NCBI RefSeq assembly: GCF_018860965.1
Contig: NZ_JAHKQF010000014.1
Location: 1-40,274 of the forward strand
Reading direction: 5' to 3'
DNA length: 40,274 nucleotides
DNA from: Alteromonas sp. C1M14
GTDB lineage: Bacteria > Pseudomonadota > Gammaproteobacteria > Enterobacterales > Alteromonadaceae
Shown here: positions 17,417 through 26,448 of the stretch, piece after piece
Layout of the letters: every line of letters starts with the position of its first letter
Numbering within the stretch: the first letter of the stretch is position 1
The notes under the pieces: model-generated
The model's input: only the letters and a program-made list of their open reading frames with translations
Database searches by the model: none
What the model was told of the DNA's origin: nothing
Made by a program: the position numbers and the translations under genes

Positions 17417-18018
17417 AAGCTTCCAGCCAATGCTTTCGCCTCACTTTCTAATACAGCATAGGCCTTTTGTGCGTTGCCAAACTGAATTTTCCCGTTTGAT
17501 GTCTTCGCTGTTACTTGTGTGCCCGCTTCGCGGATGGTCAACGCTTTCATACACTCCATTTGACACAGCAGTAATAGCAGCCCCTGCTTGCGAGGTTCAA
17601 CTGCGATTTCGGTACCGTCATATTCGAACGTTGAGTAATAAAAAAATGTGAACGCAGAGCCCAGCGTGTTTATCATCGCAGCAGTAGGTGCAAAGCTAAA
17701 ATAAAGATTGCCGTTGTTCAGTTCAATAGTTGGCAGTCGTGATACAAAGCCGGGTTCCCATGGGGCAACAGATTGTTTAACCCCCCAGGAACTTGATTTG
17801 AATGCCCATGCATCGGCGGGCGCAGGATAAACCATTACATTAGGCTGTAATGTCAGTGTTTGTACGCCGGTGTTTGGTGCTAACTTGGCTAACGCATCTA
17901 AAGCATTATCAATAACGGTATCAGAAAATGTACTTTCATTTGTGAAATCAAGTAGTTTTGCACTTCCAGATAACGCATCGATTACTGCACTAATAAGTGT
18001 GTCTTTACTGATTGTCAT
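17413..18018 (-). CDS. Head-tail connector protein
   Basis: A 201-residue protein between the capsid-side genes and gp10-like protein. An N-terminal helix is followed by a beta region (VQTLTLQPNVMVYPAPADAW), a helix containing two cysteines (LLLLLCQMECMKAL), and a C-terminal Ala-rich helix. Position fits an adaptor or stopper protein. I do not recognise a specific family. Confidence 0.5.
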   Translation of the reverse strand: MTISKDTLISAVIDALSGSAKLLDFTNESTFSDTVIDNALDALAKLAPNTGVQTLTLQPNVMVYPAPADAWAFKSSSWGVKQSVAPWEPGFVSRLPTIELNNGNLYFSFAPTAAMINTLGSAFTFFYYSTFEYDGTEIAVEPRKQGLLLLLCQMECMKALTIREAGTQVTAKTSNGKIQFGNAQKAYAVLESEAKALAGSL

Positions 18019-18436
18019 CTTTTAATTTCTCGGCGCGGCTTTCAATTTCTTGTTCTACCATTGCCAATTTTACTTCATCATCAGCAACTTCAAGTTGAAG
18101 TTCATCTAAATTATCGATTGATGACAATGTTAACGCAAATTCGCTAAGCTCATTATCATATTCGCGTTTCTCAATTTCAGCATCAATGAGCTTAATTGCA
18201 CTTTGTCGAGATTGATTTGATTCTTCAGCAACTTTTAACTGGCTGAGTTCGTCAATTGTTAGCACATTTAAACGGGTTTTAATTTCACTGACTTTTAAGC
18301 TGATGATGGATGAAGGGTCAAACTGATGTTTCACTGCTGATGCAATTACAGGTACTAATCTCGACTCGTTAGGATGAATCAACACACTGTTGTAAAATTT
18401 TAAATTCTCGGTGTTGTTTGTGATTAACTTTTTCAT
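18005..18436 (-). CDS. Hypothetical protein after capsid gene
   Basis: About 143 residues. It begins KKLITNNTENLKFYNSVLIHPNE and continues as a helical, very acidic region (DELSQLKVAEESNQSRQSAIKLIDAEIEKRE, DNLDELQLEVADDEVKLAMVEQEIESR). The first part resembles small capsid-associated or head-tail proteins. The ATG at 18436 with GGGG upstream is preferred over the TTG at 18451. It stands between the capsid and connector genes, just after a palindrome. Confidence 0.55.
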   Translation of the reverse strand: MKKLITNNTENLKFYNSVLIHPNESRLVPVIASAVKHQFDPSSIISLKVSEIKTRLNVLTIDELSQLKVAEESNQSRQSAIKLIDAEIEKREYDNELSEFALTLSSIDNLDELQLEVADDEVKLAMVEQEIESRAEKLKDDNQ

Positions 18437-18449
18437 GCTATACCCCAAC

Positions 18450-18475
18450 AAGGCAGGACCATATGGTCCTGCCTT
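18450..18475. terminator. Perfect 26-bp palindrome after capsid gene
   Basis: All 26 bases are self-complementary (core GGACCATATGGTCC) and followed on the plus strand by TTTCTTTTTT. The U-tract is therefore on the antisense strand: it would stop rightward transcription. In the late mRNA it makes a strong hairpin between capsid and the next gene, which may protect the capsid message or lower downstream expression. Confidence 0.6.
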
Positions 18476-18495
18476 TTTCTTTTTTAATGGTTTAA

Positions 18496-21054
18496 TTAAC
18501 GGTTCGTGGCTGAATAAACCAATACAGACGTGTAACGGTTAGCCAGAGGCTTAGGCGTATGAATTGCGTTGTATTCTTCACCGTAGGCTTCTTTTGTTCC
18601 GTTCAGTTCGCCAGTAGTAGGATCGCGCCCCTCCTGCATTTCTCCAATGGCGAATGCTTTGGCAACAACATAATTCGATGTGCCGCGTTCACCCATCAAG
18701 ATACGCTCATCTCCCAGATCAATGCCCGGTGCGTTCGTACCCCATGCAGGTAACCCTTTTACTTTTTCCAGATCACCCATGCCAGTTGTATCTGCGCCAT
18801 CCCGTTTCAAGCTAACAACGAACTGATCAGCATTACTGCAAGTGTCATTTAGGGTGTTACTCATCAATAAGAAGTTAGGCGTGATATATCGTTCGTCCTT
18901 CATGACAGCCTTACGACTACCAATTTTACGCAACAATCCGTTTAGGTGTTCTTCCAGCTTAGATTCAGCGGGCAGGTCAATATCAAATTTAGCAACGTTA
19001 GTTGCTGCACTGTAGCTAATTGTTGCCGTGGATGATGTAGGTGTAACAGCTTCACCGGCTTCGTTGACAAGCGTAATGTAACCCAAGTTAGCATTGGTGA
19101 TGATGTAGTATGTACCGGTGGCTTGTTGCCCCGTTCCATCAAACGCTTCAATAACAGTGCCACTAATAGTGAGTACCAGCGGGTTAGATGCAGTACCAAC
19201 AGGGTTGCCCTGTAAATCATAAACTTGATGCGGACGTACAATGGGGAACTGAGCTGTTTTGATTTCGCTTGTAGAACCGTCCAATTGTGACGCGATATCT
19301 TCATCTGAAATCGATGCAGCTTGATAGCTATCTGACATACGCAACATTTCGTTCGCTAGCCGACGAACAACAATTTCACGTAAAATGCGAGAACAAGTGG
19401 CCACATGTCGACCCCATGCATCCCAGTTTACACCAGATACGCGGGTAAAATGCATCATTTCATTAGATACGTTAAACGCAATTTTCATCGCATTAATGTA
19501 TGCAGTATCCATTTTTTGACTCACGCCGGCTTTTGGTATCCCACCTCGCTCAAACACTAAGCCATCAGTGCGGCCTGCAAACGCCTTGCGTTCTTCGTAG
19601 GGTATCTGTGTTGTGGTTTGCGCGGTTGGATCCGTGCTAGTTGCTACTAATTGCAGGATATTCAAATCATGGAGTGCTTCACGAATAACTTCACGGCGAA
19701 AGGCGTAAGGTAGCGAGGTATCGCTGATGCTGCCTTCTTCACCCGACAACACTTTATGCTCACGCATTAATTGCTGGTTGTACTGACCATCAAATAGTGT
19801 AAGTACGTTATCAACAAATGGGTCTACAGTGTCAGACAAACGAATACTGCCATTTGCAAAGGATGATGTAAGCTTTAACTGTTTACGCACATCCTGGGCT
19901 AATTTCATTGCATTGGCATTATGACCTGATGCAAGCATAACTGAACCCATCGGGCCATGAGCGCCAGTGAATCCCATACCGGCTAATTTAGACTGAGATT
20001 CAAGTTCTTCACCCAGTGTGATTTGCTGTGTTGCCATGGCTTTAACCTGGCTTTCAGTCATATCACCGGTTACCAGTTCAGACGCTTTAAGTAACTTCGC
20101 TTTTACGTCTTCAGACAGTGATTTAGTGCCATTAATGGTTTCAGAAAACAACTTCACGTTGGCGTCCAGTTTGGCTTTTACCCCTTCCAGCACTTTAATT
20201 CGGTCGTCTTCAATTTGTTGCACTAGCGCAACAACATCTTCTTTCGATAATCCGGTAGTTGATGCATTTAATGTAATGTTAGGCACAGATTCAGGGGTGC
20301 TTTCTGCTAATGATAAAGCCGTATCTTGCAGTTGTGCCATCAGCTGCTTTTGCTGTGTTTCATCAGAAACACTTTCAAGTGCTTTGGTTGCTGTAGCTAC
20401 CCACTTATTGATGGCGGTTTCGCTAAGCTTTTTATTTTCAAGCGCAGCGGTAAAAAGTTGGATTAATTTTTCCACGTTTGATTCCTCAGATAGTTCGGTT
20501 GCAAGTTGCTCGCTAATAAGCTGCATGCCGGTAAAGTCATCGCTTTCAGAAAGTTCAACTCGGTCAAGGTTTTTAATACAAGGTCGAACAACCAGGCCGG
20601 CACCCAATAAGGTTGGCCCATGCTCAGTGAATGGATGTTCATTGGTGACAAAATTCTCAATGAATTCTGCACTTAGATAGCGATACCCTTTACGTTTAAT
20701 CAGATCCTGACCAAAGGGTGTCCACGCCACCTCTGCACGCAGTTTGTTCCCATCCAGGAATAAGCGTCTAATTGTGCCGGCAGCGCCATCTGATGATTTG
20801 TGCGCACGGTCCACATATATGTCCTGTCCGAACACGTTGGCATTGAAATTATCAATCATGCTTTGCAGCATAACTGGCGTAATTTCAAATTGACCATATC
20901 GGGGGTCAAAAAATTGACCTGTGCGAGTAACCGTGACAACGCTGGTCTGCCGTTCGGCATCCACCGAAACAGCAGAGGCAAGGAAACGCACCGTACGGGT
21001 ATCCGTTGGTGCGGCAAGTTGAATATAACGATTGTTGTGTTGGCCCATGTCCAC
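18496..21054 (-). CDS. Prohead protease-scaffold-major capsid fusion
   Basis: An 852-residue polyprotein. Residues 1-165 resemble the Mu I-like prohead protease: YVDRAHKSSDGAAGTI gives candidate His85 and YRYLSAEF gives Ser128. Residues about 170-360 are acidic and helical, like a scaffold/delta domain. From about 390 to the end is an HK97-fold capsid protein (LPYAFRREVIREALHDLNILQLVAT, then MKIAFNVSNEMMHFTRVSGVNWDAWGRHV). Mature capsid presumably arises by self-cleavage near 360-400. Start is GTG at 21054 or ATG at 21048 (preceded by GTGTGG). It has its own late element and leader hairpin, as expected for the most-needed structural gene. No separate protease, scaffold or capsid gene is present. 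Confidence 0.85.
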   Translation of the reverse strand: MDMGQHNNRYIQLAAPTDTRTVRFLASAVSVDAERQTSVVTVTRTGQFFDPRYGQFEITPVMLQSMIDNFNANVFGQDIYVDRAHKSSDGAAGTIRRLFLDGNKLRAEVAWTPFGQDLIKRKGYRYLSAEFIENFVTNEHPFTEHGPTLLGAGLVVRPCIKNLDRVELSESDDFTGMQLISEQLATELSEESNVEKLIQLFTAALENKKLSETAINKWVATATKALESVSDETQQKQLMAQLQDTALSLAESTPESVPNITLNASTTGLSKEDVVALVQQIEDDRIKVLEGVKAKLDANVKLFSETINGTKSLSEDVKAKLLKASELVTGDMTESQVKAMATQQITLGEELESQSKLAGMGFTGAHGPMGSVMLASGHNANAMKLAQDVRKQLKLTSSFANGSIRLSDTVDPFVDNVLTLFDGQYNQQLMREHKVLSGEEGSISDTSLPYAFRREVIREALHDLNILQLVATSTDPTAQTTTQIPYEERKAFAGRTDGLVFERGGIPKAGVSQKMDTAYINAMKIAFNVSNEMMHFTRVSGVNWDAWGRHVATCSRILREIVVRRLANEMLRMSDSYQAASISDEDIASQLDGSTSEIKTAQFPIVRPHQVYDLQGNPVGTASNPLVLTISGTVIEAFDGTGQQATGTYYIITNANLGYITLVNEAGEAVTPTSSTATISYSAATNVAKFDIDLPAESKLEEHLNGLLRKIGSRKAVMKDERYITPNFLLMSNTLNDTCSNADQFVVSLKRDGADTTGMGDLEKVKGLPAWGTNAPGIDLGDERILMGERGTSNYVVAKAFAIGEMQEGRDPTTGELNGTKEAYGEEYNAIHTPKPLANRYTSVLVYSATNR

Positions 21055-21060
21055 ACTCTG

Positions 21061-21080
21061 CTAACAATAACTGTTGTTAG
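21061..21080 (-). promoter_or_regulatory. Capsid leader inverted repeat
   Basis: CTAACAA at 21061-21067 and TTGTTAG at 21074-21080 form a perfect 7-bp stem with a six-base loop in the untranslated leader of the capsid gene, just before the start codon. Confidence 0.5.
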
Positions 21081-21103
21081 TGTGACAAGGTGTAAACAGC
21101 AGG

Positions 21104-21120
21104 GTTAGGGCAAAAAACTA
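21104..21120 (-). promoter_or_regulatory. Late element copy B (TAGTTTTTTGCCCTAAC)
   Basis: Minus-strand copy of the five-fold element immediately after the MuF gene and 50 bases before the capsid start. TAGTTT is at the -10-like position; no -35 consensus is visible. Confidence 0.7.
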
Positions 21121-22167
21121 ACCAAACCGTTTTTTCAAAGCTCGGACTTTTGAATTAATCATTGTTTCTTTCAATACGCCGTTTTTCAATAAATTGCTTT
21201 TATACACGCCAAGAATACCAACGCGAACATTGCCGGGTTGGTTAGAAAGCCAGTTTATGCGGTCTTCTTTTCCGGCACGATCTTCATCGGTAACTTCATC
21301 AATAAATACGGCTTCTTCGTAGCTCAGTGTATTGGGGTGTGCCGGCCATGGGCTTTTGCCTTTCGGGTAAACGCCACGGCCAAGGCCATAGCGGTTAACC
21401 GTTGCATGCATATCGCAAATATCAACGCGGGGGTGATTAGGGCTAAGCATGAAGCGCGTTCCTACTACGTCATCATCATCAACAAGGCTGTTTTGATACG
21501 CCATGCCATAAGCACGATTAATTTCAGTGCGGAATAGTCGACGGGCTTGCCAATATGCAGCGTCAGGATCTTTTGATTGAGCTTTTAGCACTTTGCCTAT
21601 TTCCCTTTCGCTGGCATTTTGAACTTTGTTTTGCATTTGAGTCGGCGGGGTTTCTCCATTTGCTAACAGTTGCGCCACCGCTTCACTAGCTGAATTACCT
21701 TGAATAACGGCGCTATTTATTGCCCGGGTGATAGCTGTTTTATTGCTGTCGTTAATTATCCATATGCGATCAGATAACTGTAATCCATCGGCTCCCGTAA
21801 ACTGCTGTACGTAATGGGTAGTACGCTGACTAATATCTAACGCAGATTCAATGGTTTTTTGTGATTGAAATGCGCGGGTTCCAATTTCTGCCCCCTGTTC
21901 AATACTGCTATTTAATAGTGAGGTTTGTAATCGAGACAAACTATCTATGACAGATTCAACATCACGCCGTAACGCTTGTAAATTCTGCAAGCGAATAATA
22001 CCCAGTGAGTCAGCATGAAATGCTAATACAGCAAGTATTTCAGTTAGGCTATCTTCGTAATGCTCGCTTAACGTCGAAAGACTTTCTTTGTCTAAAGTAA
22101 GGTATGCAGTAAGGGCTAATGATTGGGCGCGTCGAATCGTAGCCTTTTTTCGTGATAATTCGCTCAT
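21118..22167 (-). CDS. MuF-like head morphogenesis protein
   Basis: A 349-residue minor head protein. The C-terminal half has the Mu F signature: LFRTEINRAYGMAYQNSL, then SPNHPRVDICDMHATVNRYGLGRGVYPKGKSPWPAHPNTL, with the conserved Cys/His region. The N-terminal half is helical. These proteins sit inside the head near the portal and may be ejected with DNA. The portal, GroES-like and MuF genes overlap in series, indicating one translational unit. Confidence 0.8.
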   Translation of the reverse strand: MSELSRKKATIRRAQSLALTAYLTLDKESLSTLSEHYEDSLTEILAVLAFHADSLGIIRLQNLQALRRDVESVIDSLSRLQTSLLNSSIEQGAEIGTRAFQSQKTIESALDISQRTTHYVQQFTGADGLQLSDRIWIINDSNKTAITRAINSAVIQGNSASEAVAQLLANGETPPTQMQNKVQNASEREIGKVLKAQSKDPDAAYWQARRLFRTEINRAYGMAYQNSLVDDDDVVGTRFMLSPNHPRVDICDMHATVNRYGLGRGVYPKGKSPWPAHPNTLSYEEAVFIDEVTDEDRAGKEDRINWLSNQPGNVRVGILGVYKSNLLKNGVLKETMINSKVRALKKRFG

Positions 22168-22442
22168 AACACGGCCTGAACATCAGCTTCATGGATAATG
22201 CGCACGGTGCCGGTTTCAAGTTCGTAACGAAATCCGGCATAACAGCTAATAAAAATTTTATCACCAACGCTAACCCCCATGGGTGCGCGCCGTCCGTTTT
22301 TAAGTACGCGGCCAGGGCCAACAGCCAACACTGTTGCAGTTGTCGACGGGCGTTTGTCTATTACTTCAATGAATGATTCGTTTTCTCTAGGATCATCAGA
22401 AATAATGATCCTGTCGTCCAGAGGTTTAAGTGTTTGACACAT
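22164..22442 (-). CDS. GroES-like co-chaperonin (Cpn10)
   Basis: A 92-residue protein aligning by eye with bacterial GroES over its full length: LKPLDDRIII at 5-14, VLAVGPGRVLKNG at 39-51, VGDKIFISCYAGF at 58-70 and final IIHEADVQAVL. The segment about 17-36 corresponds to the mobile loop; it contains FIEVI in place of the IVL that docks on GroEL. Phage co-chaperonins such as T4 gp31 alter GroEL to fold capsid proteins. Its place between portal and MuF, next to the capsid polyprotein, supports that. The ATG at 22442 has AGGGG upstream and gives GroES length; a longer ATG at 22508 lacks a ribosome site. Confidence 0.85.
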   Translation of the reverse strand: MCQTLKPLDDRIIISDDPRENESFIEVIDKRPSTTATVLAVGPGRVLKNGRRAPMGVSVGDKIFISCYAGFRYELETGTVRIIHEADVQAVL

Positions 22443-23823
22443 GGGTGGCCGATTCCCCTTTGGATTGATTGCCAGGTGTAATGGTAACACGTTGTTTGGT
22501 ACCGTCATTAGTTACCGTACCATCGTCATCATCCTGTTCACTAGGGTATGGGTCTTTGCTATTTTTTTGTGCTTTAATTCGGTCCATTACATTTTCAGGT
22601 TCAAGCCCGGCGGTTTCCCATACGTGGGAATCAGGTACACCCATCGCTTGATATTTCAATGCAAGGTCCGCTTTTTGATTGCGTGTCTCTGTTTTTCGTT
22701 CTGAAAATTGCACTTGGAAATCATATGCATCAGGATTGATCCCGTTTAACAACAGCTGCAAACGGAACCCTTCGTAATACGCTTGCGACAAGGTATCCTG
22801 AAGGCCATCAATTTCTTCGAAGTAGTCTTTTTTAAGGTCTTCGAGTATATCCCTGTTTAATCCATCCGAATATCCGAAAAGGCCTTTTGGTGCGGGCGCG
22901 CCAGCAAAGAACGTATCCAGAAGATGAACAACATCAGCAATTGCATCTAACTGCGCATCACCGCCTAATGCCGTGACACCGCCTTTACAATTCGAATAGA
23001 AATCAGTGGTGATCTCACCTTTTACCGCTTCCTGTTCATTTTTATATGCTTGTAATTTTTTATCCTCTGCGCCTTCTAATACATGGCTAAAACGTTGTGG
23101 AGCGCGTGTTCTTCGGCGTATCACTAAATCGTCTTCGGTCATAGTGAGTTGCTTCCATGATTTGCGGGATGCATCTAAATACGGGCGGCCAGGGGCGCCG
23201 TAATCGTCAAAATTATCAGGATCAAGGCGAACCATTGATATTTGCCAAAACGCAAATTCAGCAATTATCTGGTAACCGCCAACGGGATCTAACTGTTTAT
23301 ATGCTGATTGCGTGCTTTTGAACTGGCCTGTTGCATCTGTGTCTGGATACATGGTTTCACCAGGCATACGCAAACCCAACGTCATTTCGCGGCGGTCGTT
23401 AACAACCCACTGTAACGCAAGCTGCCCTTCCATTACGGCCCCTCTCGCATCGGATTGCAGTTTTTGTGCGTTATCGAGGCCCATTCGTTTTTTCCATTGG
23501 GTAAACAATTTGCTGATACGCTTATTTTCTGCACCTTTCCAATGTATGCGTATACCTCCCTTGGTTGCGTCACGCGCCATGCGGCGATGAATCTTTTTTA
23601 CTCGCCCGTCCTGTTTATCCATTGTACGAATGCTTAACACTGACGCTTTGTATTCTGGCGATACATACATTTCATCGTACATGCGGCGCAGGTAATTATT
23701 AGAATCAACTGTCGTTCCACGGCGGGTATCGTTAATACTTTCTTGTTCTTCTGTTGGTGTGACAACCATATCGCCCGATGAATGGCGCCCAAATCGGCCC
23801 GTAATTTTACTAAGTAAACCCAT
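22426..23823 (-). CDS. Portal protein
   Basis: A 465-residue portal, following large terminase by one base, the standard order. Features include the N-terminal LLSKITGRFG, the wing region with DGRVKKIHRRMARDATKGGIRIHW, and a stem/crown region LLDTFFAGAPAPKGLFGYSDGLNRDILEDLKKDYFEEIDGLQDTL. The dodecamer forms the DNA entry channel. The start at 23823 is chosen because GGGGAA lies just upstream; a longer in-frame ATG at 23892 would overlap the terminase by 68 bases without a ribosome site. The C-terminus is hydrophilic with an acidic DDDD run. Confidence 0.85.
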   Translation of the reverse strand: MGLLSKITGRFGRHSSGDMVVTPTEEQESINDTRRGTTVDSNNYLRRMYDEMYVSPEYKASVLSIRTMDKQDGRVKKIHRRMARDATKGGIRIHWKGAENKRISKLFTQWKKRMGLDNAQKLQSDARGAVMEGQLALQWVVNDRREMTLGLRMPGETMYPDTDATGQFKSTQSAYKQLDPVGGYQIIAEFAFWQISMVRLDPDNFDDYGAPGRPYLDASRKSWKQLTMTEDDLVIRRRTRAPQRFSHVLEGAEDKKLQAYKNEQEAVKGEITTDFYSNCKGGVTALGGDAQLDAIADVVHLLDTFFAGAPAPKGLFGYSDGLNRDILEDLKKDYFEEIDGLQDTLSQAYYEGFRLQLLLNGINPDAYDFQVQFSERKTETRNQKADLALKYQAMGVPDSHVWETAGLEPENVMDRIKAQKNSKDPYPSEQDDDDGTVTNDGTKQRVTITPGNQSKGESATHVSNT

Positions 23824-23824
23824 G

Positions 23825-25426
23825 TTAATTCCCCGCAATGTACATTTGTGTGCCCAGTAGTTCGTCTCGGCTGCGTGATGTTGTTGCAACAACGGTGGCA
23901 GGTTTAGGGTTGCCGCGAGTAGCTAAACCCCAGACGCTGGCCATCGCAGCATCAAACAAATCATCACCTATTTTTTTCAAAACCATAACGTAACTGGAAT
24001 AACTTTTTGTTGTTTCTTCCGGGCGTATATTTGATAGCTGCTTTATATATGTTTGCATGTCACTAACGGCCATGCTTTCACTATCTAACCCTGTTGATGA
24101 TAAATGGTCGACATAGGGAATAACAGCATGTAAATGGTGAAATATTGCTCTGAGCGCTTGCGCCATATTGTGTTTCATAGAACCTTCAAATCGTAGTGGT
24201 GCAAATGCCCATTCATTCCAGGCACTGGCGTTCGATTCGCCGTCATTAACAGCGCGAATGTTAATGTCTGTAAGACCCTCGGCAAATAAATCGTGGTTTA
24301 GCTGAGTGAGCATACCAAGGCCGTATGCATCGCCAATGGCATAATCTGGTCGAAAGTAACGCCAAAATGCAAGTAAGTCGTTTTTAACAATGGTGTCATC
24401 GGTACCAGGAGCCCATGTTTTAGCAAATATGAAAACAACGTAATTTCCTACCTGTTCCGAAACAATAAATGCATGCTTCGATGCGTTAGCAGATTCACCA
24501 TGCCCTGCTGCGTCATAACCAAAACTTAGTAACCCGCGTTTTTTATAGCGGGCTCCGGGTTCTGGAATAACCATATCGGCATTAACTTTTGCACCGGTTT
24601 GTATGGCGGCACGTATGTATTTTTCCCATATGAGGTTTGTTGATGATGTGTTTATGCATAACAGCTGGCGAATATATTCTTCCGGAGACAATTGTACTTT
24701 CATATCGTCAATAAATTTGCCGTTCAGGATCCCCAGTTGGACCCCAAGGTGGCAATCTACAGTCGGTAATAAATGGTATTTTTTTGTTTCGAGCAGGCTA
24801 GAAAGTACCGATGCGCCTTTGAAAACACCGGTAATACGTATTATAGGGTCATTTTTAGCATCTGCATCGGCGCCAAGACGACGCGTTGAACCCATGGTAA
24901 GCAGGAAGCGAGAATTTAAGCGTTCTTGATCTAGGTCGTCAACTTCCTCAATACTTGCCATGGTTAAGTCACCACCGTCTATTTGACTAAAAATACCGTA
25001 ACCTCGGGCAACACTGCGATTTGCAAAGCGATAATATGTATCGCTCATTTGCTTTCTACCGTTGCGATATTCGATGAAGTTGCTAAGAATGTCAGAACGT
25101 CGAATGGCATCTAAGTGATAACCAAGATTTACCAAACTCTGCGCCTCTTTAGGCGCAACAATACCTAGTTCTTGATCGGGGTTGCATGCCAGGTATTTCT
25201 GAATCCACATTTCTTTAACTGCGGTTTTACCTGTGCGTCGACAGCTGTTATCAACCGTGTTTTGGTATTTATCCATTTCCAAACACTTTAATACCTGCAT
25301 AGGGTCGAGCGTAACGTCATGCACATGTTTATGCCATAAAGCATGATCATGCTGATAACGCAAAATTTCCGTCTCTGCTAAATTTTGCAGTCGGCGGCGT
25401 TCTTTCGCAGTAACACGTTCAGCCAT
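23825..25426 (-). CDS. Terminase large subunit
   Basis: A 533-residue packaging motor. The Walker A is SCRRTGKT at 61-68, the Walker B is LTMASIEEVDD at 154-164. The RNase H-like nuclease has SFGYDAAGHG with Asp305, YAIGDAYG with Asp366 and a late Asp in DDLFDAAMASVWG. It cuts and translocates DNA into the prohead. The start at 25426 overlaps the small subunit's end by 8 bases; an upstream in-frame ATG at 25450 is less likely. Packaging mode (cos or headful) is not evident from the sequence. Confidence 0.9.
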   Translation of the reverse strand: MAERVTAKERRRLQNLAETEILRYQHDHALWHKHVHDVTLDPMQVLKCLEMDKYQNTVDNSCRRTGKTAVKEMWIQKYLACNPDQELGIVAPKEAQSLVNLGYHLDAIRRSDILSNFIEYRNGRKQMSDTYYRFANRSVARGYGIFSQIDGGDLTMASIEEVDDLDQERLNSRFLLTMGSTRRLGADADAKNDPIIRITGVFKGASVLSSLLETKKYHLLPTVDCHLGVQLGILNGKFIDDMKVQLSPEEYIRQLLCINTSSTNLIWEKYIRAAIQTGAKVNADMVIPEPGARYKKRGLLSFGYDAAGHGESANASKHAFIVSEQVGNYVVFIFAKTWAPGTDDTIVKNDLLAFWRYFRPDYAIGDAYGLGMLTQLNHDLFAEGLTDINIRAVNDGESNASAWNEWAFAPLRFEGSMKHNMAQALRAIFHHLHAVIPYVDHLSSTGLDSESMAVSDMQTYIKQLSNIRPEETTKSYSSYVMVLKKIGDDLFDAAMASVWGLATRGNPKPATVVATTSRSRDELLGTQMYIAGN

Positions 25427-26372
25427 CACCGTTCGCTTGTTTGTGTTCAATTAAAATTGGGTCGTTTTCCAGTTCTTTCTGCGAGTTTTTCAGCATTTCT
25501 TGCAGTTTATCTAAACTCTGTGCTTGGCTTTGTTGGAACTCGAGTAAACTAGATTTTTGTTTTTCATCTTGCTGCAGTCGGCCCATCTGAATTTCATTTT
25601 CTTCTTGTACTCGTTGAGTCATGCCCATGTCAGACAAAGACAAGTTGTTTTTGCTCATCAAATCGAAAATATGTTTAAGCAACGGATTCGCTTTTGCATC
25701 CATGATTTTCTTTTTTTCGCCAGTGTTAGAATCCGTGTATTCTGCCAGGTGAAACCCGCCGTCCTTATCGAATGCATAAGCTGGCGTTTCAAGCAGTACA
25801 CCTTTGCTGATAACGCTAAGTAACATGTCATCCATTAACGTAGCCAAGTTAGCCTGTGTGATCGCGTGATGTTCGCGCAACACTCTAGGGTCATTACTTT
25901 CTATCGCAATCAAATGCCGCATGAACAATTCGGTTCGACGAGTGCATGCAACCTGGGTAGCACAATAATCAAAATCAATATCACAGGTTTTACAGGCCTC
26001 GTATTGACCTGGGCGGGCGGGGAAATATAACGCCTGCTTTGCTGCTGCCCCATGTTTCAGTGCATTAAATCGAGTGCGCATTGCTTCTTCTGGGGTGGGG
26101 TGACCATCTAAATTAGCAGCTGATGCGGCTTTGCCTTCCAACGTTCTTGGGCCCGTACTTTTTACATAACTAGAAAATAACCCGCGTTGCCAGGGTATTT
26201 GTTGCGCACGGTCACCACATTCTGGGCAATCAGCAAAATAACGATAGGGATGTGATAGATTGCTATCTTCAACCACGTCATCTGGTTCTGAATCCCAAAC
26301 GTGGCGGCACGCATCACATCGAAATGTAATGTCGTTGCGCGGTTCCAAATATTTCAATTTGTCTTTCTTCAT
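25419..26372 (-). CDS. Putative terminase small subunit with zinc ribbon
   Basis: A 317-residue protein directly upstream of, and overlapping, large terminase. The N-terminus has a zinc-ribbon: Cys19-x2-Cys22 and Cys49-x2-Cys52. It is followed by STGPRTLEGKAASAANLDGH and RFNALKHG, a pattern common in phage DNA-packaging/regulatory proteins, a second Cys cluster (CKTCDIDFDYC), and a C-terminal coiled coil rich in Gln/Glu from about 250. A small terminase would recognise viral DNA and feed it to the motor. It is longer than most small subunits. It begins 33 bases after a late element copy. Confidence 0.65.
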   Translation of the reverse strand: MKKDKLKYLEPRNDITFRCDACRHVWDSEPDDVVEDSNLSHPYRYFADCPECGDRAQQIPWQRGLFSSYVKSTGPRTLEGKAASAANLDGHPTPEEAMRTRFNALKHGAAAKQALYFPARPGQYEACKTCDIDFDYCATQVACTRRTELFMRHLIAIESNDPRVLREHHAITQANLATLMDDMLLSVISKGVLLETPAYAFDKDGGFHLAEYTDSNTGEKKKIMDAKANPLLKHIFDLMSKNNLSLSDMGMTQRVQEENEIQMGRLQQDEKQKSSLLEFQQSQAQSLDKLQEMLKNSQKELENDPILIEHKQANGDG

Positions 26373-26404
26373 ATTATTTATTTTGACTGCAGGCCATAAG
26401 CAGC

Positions 26405-26421
26405 GTTAGGGCAAAATTGTA
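26405..26421 (-). promoter_or_regulatory. Late element copy A (TACAATTTTGCCCTAAC)
   Basis: Minus-strand copy of the five-fold element between the serine integrase and small terminase. TACAAT is a good -10; the region 17 bases further up has no TTGACA-like box, suggesting an activator. Confidence 0.7.
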
Positions 26422-26448
26422 TTGGGGAACTATTTGTAAATATCATGA

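Noticed and set aside
20018..20680. 220-codon open frame on the plus strand
   Set aside because: Lies wholly opposite the protease-capsid gene in its helical linker; composition is Ser/Ala-rich shadow sequence without ribosome site.
26405..26421. Late element as sigma54 promoter
   Set aside because: No GG at -24 with the proper 10-base spacing to GC; the match is only TTGC.
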